Shown one piece after another: positions 32,291 through 35,998 of a stretch of DNA of 35,998 bases (its first letter is position 1; each line of letters begins with the position of its first letter). The DNA comes from Kandleria vitulina DSM 20405. Its GTDB lineage: Bacteria; Bacillota_I; Bacilli_A; Erysipelotrichales; Coprobacillaceae. The stretch covers positions 1 through 35,998 of the forward strand of contig NZ_JNKN01000022.1 of the NCBI RefSeq assembly GCF_000702065.1. Direction: 5' to 3'. Made by a program: the position numbers and the translations under genes. Under the pieces are notes generated by a model. The model was not told where the DNA came from, did no database searches, and was given only the letters and a program-made list of their open reading frames with translations.

Positions 32291-32754
32291 TATACGAGAC
32301 TAAATCCTAAGAAACTTGCTGCCATCATGATGCATCCTGCCAAAAGTACACCTAGCATACATGCAGCGACTGTTTGCTTGAAGTCCATATCAAGAATACT
32401 TGCCGCAAGTGTTCCTGTCCATGCACCAGTTCCTGGTAATGGGATTCCCACAAATAACAATAATGCTACAAATGTTCCTCTTCCTGCTTTTTCTGTTAGT
32501 TTCTTGCCGCCTTTTTCTCCTTTTTCTAGGCACCAAGTAAAGAATTTACCAATGACTTTCTTGTCTTTTCCCCATTCAAGAATTTTTCTTGCAAATAAGT
32601 AGATAAATGGCACTGGCAACATGTTACCGATAATACAGATAATATAAGATTGCACTAATGGTAATCCTAAGAACTGTGAATAGGGAATTGCTCCTCTTAA
32701 TTCAACGATAGGTACCATGGATATAAGAAATAACTGAATATATTTAATTAACAT
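32290..32754 (-). CDS. Small multidrug-export-like membrane protein (COG2426 type)
   Basis: This 154-residue protein has about four membrane segments. It has the family's glycine/proline-rich blocks: VELRGAIPYSQFLGLPL near the start, then EKGGKKLTEKAGRGTFVALLLFVGIPLPGTGAWTGTLAASIL. These fit the small multidrug export protein family (distantly DedA-like). Despite the name, transport of drugs is not well shown for it. The stop abuts the bidirectional terminator, and the gene seems to be transcribed alone. Confidence 0.85.
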   Translation of the reverse strand: MLIKYIQLFLISMVPIVELRGAIPYSQFLGLPLVQSYIICIIGNMLPVPFIYLFARKILEWGKDKKVIGKFFTWCLEKGEKGGKKLTEKAGRGTFVALLLFVGIPLPGTGAWTGTLAASILDMDFKQTVAACMLGVLLAGCIMMAASFLGFSLV

Positions 32755-32792
32755 CTATTCATTCTCCTTTTTTCTAACGAGTATTATCATAT

Positions 32793-32822
32793 ATGAAAAA
32801 AAGTCCTTTTAAAAGGGCTTTT
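32793..32822 (-). terminator. Terminator-like palindrome
   Basis: A mostly A/T palindrome (32797-32820, with CCTTTT/AAAAGGG at its core) is followed by a T run on the minus strand. It would end transcription from the glycosylase side. Confidence 0.6.
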
Positions 32823-32831
32823 TATTATTTT

Positions 32832-33000
32832 TTAATATTCCTTGAAGTTTTCTCTTATTCTTTCTATATCATCATTGACACTTAGACTTAACATCAAAAG
32901 TATTCGTGCTTTATTTGGGGATCAAATACTTTTTCATCATATACGATGGCTTCTTTGACTCTAGAACAACACCTGCACTAAATACTCCACCATATCTCAA
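32832..33000 (-). pseudogene. Possible decayed 3' end of an unidentified gene
   Basis: The minus strand here gives protein-like pieces in different frames. They are ILRYGGVFSAGVVLES, then EAIVYDEKVFDPQIKHEYF, then LLMLSLSVNDDIERIRENFK ending at the TAA at 32832. Their order suggests one ancestral C-terminus broken by two or more frameshifts. The last piece is loosely like the end of L-asparaginases, but I am not sure. It overlaps the last bases of the glycosylase gene. Confidence 0.35.
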
Positions 33001-33533
33001 TATAGACTTTTGCGATCCCCCTTAAGATTACTATTACTATATTTATTAATCGTTTTCCAATTTTCAATAAGTCTTTCCATCGAGTAAGCGGCATTAGCAG
33101 GTGATGTAGAAGGAAGAACTTCAGCTTTGATCTTAGTAGATGATTCCTGATAGATATGATAATAACGATAAGATGCTTTCCCATTACAGATAATACGTTT
33201 AATCTGTGTACTTTCAATTAATCCAGCTATATCATTAGGAACAACATCCTGGATGGAATCATCAGCACTGTTGACAATAGTACAGGAGTGAATAGTATCC
33301 CATAAAGCAATATGATGTTCTAGCAGCATTTTTCTTTTTTCTTCATTGGTTACTGGTTCATCACATTCCAACAACTGTGCCATCATTTTCCAGAATCTAT
33401 TTCTAGGATGACCATAATAGAACTGCACTTCTCTTGATTTTACAGAAGGAAAACTTCCTAATATAAGTATCTCACATTGTTCATCTACAATAGGTGCAAG
33501 TGGATGAATCTGCTTATCTCTTCTTGTTGACAT
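32997..33533 (-). CDS. DNA-deoxyinosine (hypoxanthine)/mug-type DNA glycosylase
   Basis: This 178-residue uracil-DNA-glycosylase-superfamily protein has an N-terminal block LAPIVDEQCEILILGSFPS and YYGHPRNRFWKMMAQLL. The middle ALWDTIHSCTIVNSADDSIQD and the C-terminal LPSTSPANAAYSMERLIENW complete the family pattern. It would remove deaminated purines (hypoxanthine) or mismatched uracil. I chose the ATG at 33533 over a TTG at 33539; AAGGATGG lies upstream. The start overlaps the SDR stop by 20 bases. The last ~13 residues are not family-like and run into the decayed gene, so its 3' end may have been rearranged. Confidence 0.85.
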   Translation of the reverse strand: MSTRRDKQIHPLAPIVDEQCEILILGSFPSVKSREVQFYYGHPRNRFWKMMAQLLECDEPVTNEEKRKMLLEHHIALWDTIHSCTIVNSADDSIQDVVPNDIAGLIESTQIKRIICNGKASYRYYHIYQESSTKIKAEVLPSTSPANAAYSMERLIENWKTINKYSNSNLKGDRKSLY

Positions 33534-34263
33534 GGGCAACCATCCTTGTCATGTATTTCCTTGGCAATACGCGTGAAGCGATATTTAATAAAAGACCTGA
33601 CAGGCCGTGAATCGCTATGTAGCGATTGGCCAATAATGACTTTACGCCATATTTCGCAACTTCGTTTGCGCTTGCTGGAGGAAAATACTTCCACATTACT
33701 GAATCTTTCAGATGTGCTGTTTTCATAAATTTTGTTTTAGTAGGACCAGGACAAAGACATGTGACACTTACGCCATAGTCTTTTAGTTCTTCATGTAGTG
33801 CTTCTGAAAAGGAAAGTACAAACGCTTTTGTAGCATAATAGATGGACATATAGGGACCTGAGGTGAATGCCGCAATGGAGGCTACATTCAGGATTTTCCC
33901 CTCTCCTCTTTCTTTCATTTCATTGCCTACATAGTAACAGAGTTTCATCAGCGCTTCGATATTTAATCGTACCATATCTTCTTGTTTTTTATAGTTGGAA
34001 TCAAGAAAAGCACCTGAATCTCCAAATCCTGCATTGTTAAAGAGAACATCTATTTTTTCTTCTTTTATTATTTGAAGTAAATCATCACAATGTTCAATTA
34101 AATCACATTCAATGATTTTCGCATTTTCATATTGTTCTCTTAGTTCTTCTAGCTTCTCCTTGTTTCTTCCTACAAGAATAAGATCATATCCCTTATTAGA
34201 AAAAACACGAGCTGCTGCTTCTCCGATGCCGCTTGTTGCACCGGTAATTAGTACATTTTTCAT
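33514..34263 (-). CDS. Short-chain dehydrogenase/reductase family oxidoreductase
   Basis: This 249-residue SDR has the cofactor motif TGATSGIGEAAA (7-18), NNAGFGDSG, and the catalytic Ser in NVASIAAF with Tyr-x3-Lys in IYYATKAF. Together with PGPTKTKF these mark the classical SDR group often called DltE/YdfG-like. The substrate is unknown. It lies one base downstream of the deformylase-like gene and overlaps the glycosylase, so all appear co-transcribed from the RpiR-type regulator. Confidence 0.9.
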   Translation of the reverse strand: MKNVLITGATSGIGEAAARVFSNKGYDLILVGRNKEKLEELREQYENAKIIECDLIEHCDDLLQIIKEEKIDVLFNNAGFGDSGAFLDSNYKKQEDMVRLNIEALMKLCYYVGNEMKERGEGKILNVASIAAFTSGPYMSIYYATKAFVLSFSEALHEELKDYGVSVTCLCPGPTKTKFMKTAHLKDSVMWKYFPPASANEVAKYGVKSLLANRYIAIHGLSGLLLNIASRVLPRKYMTRMVAHVNKKR

Positions 34264-34264
34264 A

Positions 34265-34690
34265 TTAGATTAATACACCTTCTAGATGATCCATTTCATG
34301 CTGAATAATCTGGGCAGTAAAACCTGTATATGTCTTTATTTTCTTTTTAAAGTTTTCATCAAGATAAGATACCTTGATTTTCTTATAACGGAAAGTATCT
34401 TTGGCCTCTTCACGAGGATGTGACAAGCATGATTCTTTTGTCGCATACTTCCCTTCTTCTTTCATGATAATGGGATTATACATAATTTGTATTTTCTCAT
34501 TATCTACAAATGCAATAACAGCCTTATTGACACCAATCATATTGGCAGCCATGCCAACACATGTTCCTTTTTCAAAATAATAGTAAGAAAGCGTATCATA
34601 TAGATCACTAGCTACCTGCCCATCATCATTTGTTGCTTTGGCTGCTGTTCTGCTTAATAAAAACTGATCTGTAACTATTTCCTTAATCAT
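34265..34690 (-). CDS. Peptide deformylase family protein with altered motif 1
   Basis: Deformylases remove formyl groups from nascent proteins using a Cys-His-His bound metal. This 141-residue protein keeps motif 2 (ESCLS, Cys88) and motif 3 (QIIQHEMDHLEG, His131, Glu132, His135). Motif 1 is CVGMAANMIG instead of GxGLAAxQ, so Met51 stands where the oxyanion-stabilising Gln is expected. Similar divergent deformylase-like proteins occur beside a standard Def in Firmicutes. It may have low or changed activity. Its ATG overlaps the RpiR-type stop by 4 bases. Confidence 0.85.
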   Translation of the reverse strand: MIKEIVTDQFLLSRTAAKATNDDGQVASDLYDTLSYYYFEKGTCVGMAANMIGVNKAVIAFVDNEKIQIMYNPIIMKEEGKYATKESCLSHPREEAKDTFRYKKIKVSYLDENFKKKIKTYTGFTAQIIQHEMDHLEGVLI

Positions 34691-35451
34691 CCGTCCACCT
34701 TCAAATAATATTTATAATAATATCTAATTCTAAGTAAATCAAAAATTCTCATCAATTGATAATTGAATTGAATGCCATCATATTTTCCAAGAACATAAAG
34801 CATATGATTAGCTTTATGATCACCGTAGGCATCTATTTTTCTGTTTTGTGTAATGATGACTATATTAGAGCGTTCAATATAGGCATCTTCAAGACAATGA
34901 TCACTTCTTTTCATCGTACGTCCTGTCTGGGTTAAGAAGAAGACAATGTCATCTTCATAAAATTCAAAGGTTTTATCATTATGATGATATTCAACAACCT
35001 CTTTCCCTAAGTTTATTAAGTCTGTCTGGAAATCTACAGCTAGACAGCTTGGGAAATGTGAACCAATGATAACGATACGATTAGCTTGATAGATTTCATC
35101 TACGATATCATCAATTTCTTTAAGAAACTCAGCTTCATTCATTGTTAATTGTAGATCTTTAAAATAATCTCTTAACTGTAAGCCAATCATTCTTAACTGA
35201 ATTTCATTGTTTCTCAATTCTTTTTCAGAAACCATCTGGTCTCTAAAATCATTGAATGTCTTAAAACCTAAACGGCGATAGAACATTTCTACATCTTCTT
35301 TATGAAAAGCACCTTCTATGCAGACATCATCAAGGGTATAACAGCCGATTTTTGTATATCTTTTAACAATGAACATGCCAATGCGATACATGACATCATC
35401 TACAAGTGCTCCATTAAGAAACTTTAATATTCTAGATAAAACTATATCCAT
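34687..35451 (-). CDS. MurR/RpiR-type regulator (SIS domain)
   Basis: This 254-residue protein has an N-terminal helical region resembling the RpiR helix-turn-helix (YTLDDVCIEGAFHKEDVEMFYRRLGF). A C-terminal SIS sugar-phosphate-binding domain follows (ANRIVIIGSHFPSCLAVDFQTDLI, FFLTQTGRTMK). Both are divergent, so specificity cannot be named. I chose the ATG at 35451, where AAGGTG lies 5-6 bases upstream, over 35469. It is first in a run of four overlapping or adjacent genes; no sugar genes are next to it. Confidence 0.75.
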   Translation of the reverse strand: MDIVLSRILKFLNGALVDDVMYRIGMFIVKRYTKIGCYTLDDVCIEGAFHKEDVEMFYRRLGFKTFNDFRDQMVSEKELRNNEIQLRMIGLQLRDYFKDLQLTMNEAEFLKEIDDIVDEIYQANRIVIIGSHFPSCLAVDFQTDLINLGKEVVEYHHNDKTFEFYEDDIVFFLTQTGRTMKRSDHCLEDAYIERSNIVIITQNRKIDAYGDHKANHMLYVLGKYDGIQFNYQLMRIFDLLRIRYYYKYYLKVDG

Positions 35452-35525
35452 ATGTTCACCTTCTTTCACATATTATATTATAGCATTACTCCTTTTCAAT
35501 TTAGCAACAATTTCTTGACATTAAA

Positions 35526-35549
35526 AAACTTCTCATTATGAGAAGTTTA
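35526..35549 (-). terminator. Terminator-like palindrome of the truncated small gene
   Basis: AAACTTCTCAT and ATGAGAAGTTT form a near-perfect palindrome with A/T runs on both sides. The stop codon of the small ORF (35536-35538) lies at its centre. Confidence 0.65.
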
Positions 35550-35697
35550 ACAATTCTGTAAGCATACATCCTTTATCAATTTTGTGACACATTGTTCTTT
35601 TTGCACATTCATAACGTTCAAACTGCTTTTTCGCATTTTTAAGATTGCCATATACTTTCCAGTATCCTACATACTTACATTTTTTTTGATTAGTGAA
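35536..35697 (-). pseudogene. 3' part of an unidentified small gene cut by the IS right end
   Basis: An open frame without any start codon runs from the IS edge to a TAA at 35536. It encodes about 48 non-IS residues, including CKYVGYWKVYGNLKNAKKQF and ERYECAKRTMCHKIDKGCML, with four cysteines. The frame begins exactly where the transposon right end stops, so the 5' part is probably on the far side of the element. I do not recognise the protein. Confidence 0.55.
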
Positions 35698-35860
35698 CTA
35701 CCACCCACCTAAAGGTAGGTGGCTTCTAAGAACCTGACGGTTCTATTTAAGAAGTTTGATATTTAAGTTTCCACCCGACAAGTCAGGCAATCCTTATTCT
35801 TACAGGCGTGTCCACTTCGCCTCTACCGTATAGGATGTTAACATCCACAACGCTACTTTT
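35695..35860 (-). ncRNA. Predicted TnpB omega-RNA (reRNA) scaffold and IS right-end hairpin
   Basis: TnpB nucleases use an RNA made from the 3' part of tnpB and the element's right end, with the guide read from the flanking DNA. Here the region after the tnpB stop has a stem AGAACC/GGTTCT (35729-35744) inside an outer CTTCT/AGAAG pair (35723-35754). The terminal hairpin at 35701-35722 has nine pairs and one mismatch. The guide would start just past the element, at about 35695 and below on this strand. The span is approximate. Confidence 0.55.
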
Positions 35861-35998
35861 ACGCATGATGTTCAATGCGCCATTAACATCCGCATTGATT
35901 ATTTTCCCGCCTGCGGTTTTATATTGCCCTCTGTGTATTCTTTTGCCGCTAAACTGATATTCTCTTGGATTATCAGCATTGTAAACAGGAATGTCATC
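35783..35998 (-). CDS. tnpB: TnpB RNA-guided nuclease, C-terminal 71 residues (partial)
   Basis: The visible C-terminus has YQFSGKRIHRGQYKT and the RuvC-III block INADVNGALNIMRKS, where the Asp of NADVNGA is the last catalytic acid. It ends VRIRIA at the TGA (35783-35785). The 5' part, with the other catalytic residues and the start, is outside the window. TnpB is the IS605-encoded, Cas12-like nuclease that helps retain the element at its site. No tnpA is seen next to this copy within the window. Confidence 0.93.
   Translation of the reverse strand, partial: DDIPVYNADNPREYQFSGKRIHRGQYKTAGGKIINADVNGALNIMRKSSVVDVNILYGRGEVDTPVRIRIA

Larger units (their letters stand above)
35690..35998 (-). mobile_element. 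IS200/IS605-family element, right-end part with tnpB
   Basis: This is the 3' end of a tnpB gene followed by a hairpin-bearing right end; the rest lies beyond the window. The element boundary near 35690-35697 is inferred from the TTCAC after the end hairpin and from the cut small gene. It may be related to the element at the left edge of the window, but the two show non-overlapping parts, so this is untested. Confidence 0.8.

Noticed and set aside
35701-35754. CRISPR-like repeats near the right edge
   Set aside because: The inverted repeats are single-copy hairpins of the IS right end, not direct repeats with spacers.

Overview
The window comes from a low-GC, anaerobic Gram-positive bacterium. 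The FabK/FabT-type fatty-acid cluster, T-box leader, Shine-Dalgarno-rich starts, DXP-pathway ispF, ferrous-iron transporter and rubredoxin fit a gut Firmicute. An Erysipelotrichia/Coprobacillus-like host is my best guess from gene style, not something proven by the sequence. Most genes lie on the minus strand.

Region by region: (1) 1-524 is the left end of an IS200/IS605 element that has cut short a UPF0178 gene. (2) 437-3524 holds pyrG, ispF, a rhomboid protease and the broken UPF0178 gene; pyrG has a promoter and attenuator that look like CTP-sensed reiterative-transcription control. (3) 3581-5476 is a VanR/VanS-like two-component pair. (4) 5516-6310 is a five-tRNA operon (Val, Thr, Tyr, Leu, Gly) followed by a terminator-rich gap. 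(5) 7350-19856 is a nearly complete type II fatty-acid synthesis operon, transcribed acpP-accB-accC-accD-accA-fabT-fabH-fabK-(FabX-like)-fabD-fabG-fabF-fabZ-birA-marR, with bioY just upstream. Biotin uptake, biotin ligation, malonyl-CoA formation and chain elongation are therefore together, under FabT-like palindromes. (6) 20040-21900 carries tRNA-Asn and tRNA-Glu, an alkyltransferase/DJ-1 in-frame fusion and a cytidylate-kinase-like protein. (7) 21978-28081 is argG-argH-argC-argJ-argB behind an arginine T-box and a short Arg-rich leader ORF. (8) 28143-32290 is iron and redox: mini-rubredoxin, feoA2-feoA-feoB, two Cys-rich membrane proteins and a divergent DtxR-type regulator with matching operators. 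(9) 32290-35451 has an exporter-like membrane protein, a DNA glycosylase, an SDR, a non-canonical peptide deformylase and an RpiR-type regulator. (10) 35536-35998 is a small gene cut by a second IS605-type element, of which the tnpB 3' end and right end are visible.

The most interesting points are a second NPD-family flavoprotein with a C-terminal four-cysteine motif inside the fatty-acid operon (a candidate for the missing anaerobic unsaturated fatty-acid step), the pyrG leader, the arginine leader peptide behind the T-box, the alkyltransferase/DJ-1 fusion without a standard start codon, and repeated embedding of stop codons in terminator loops. I saw no CRISPR array, phage module or recognisable defence system.
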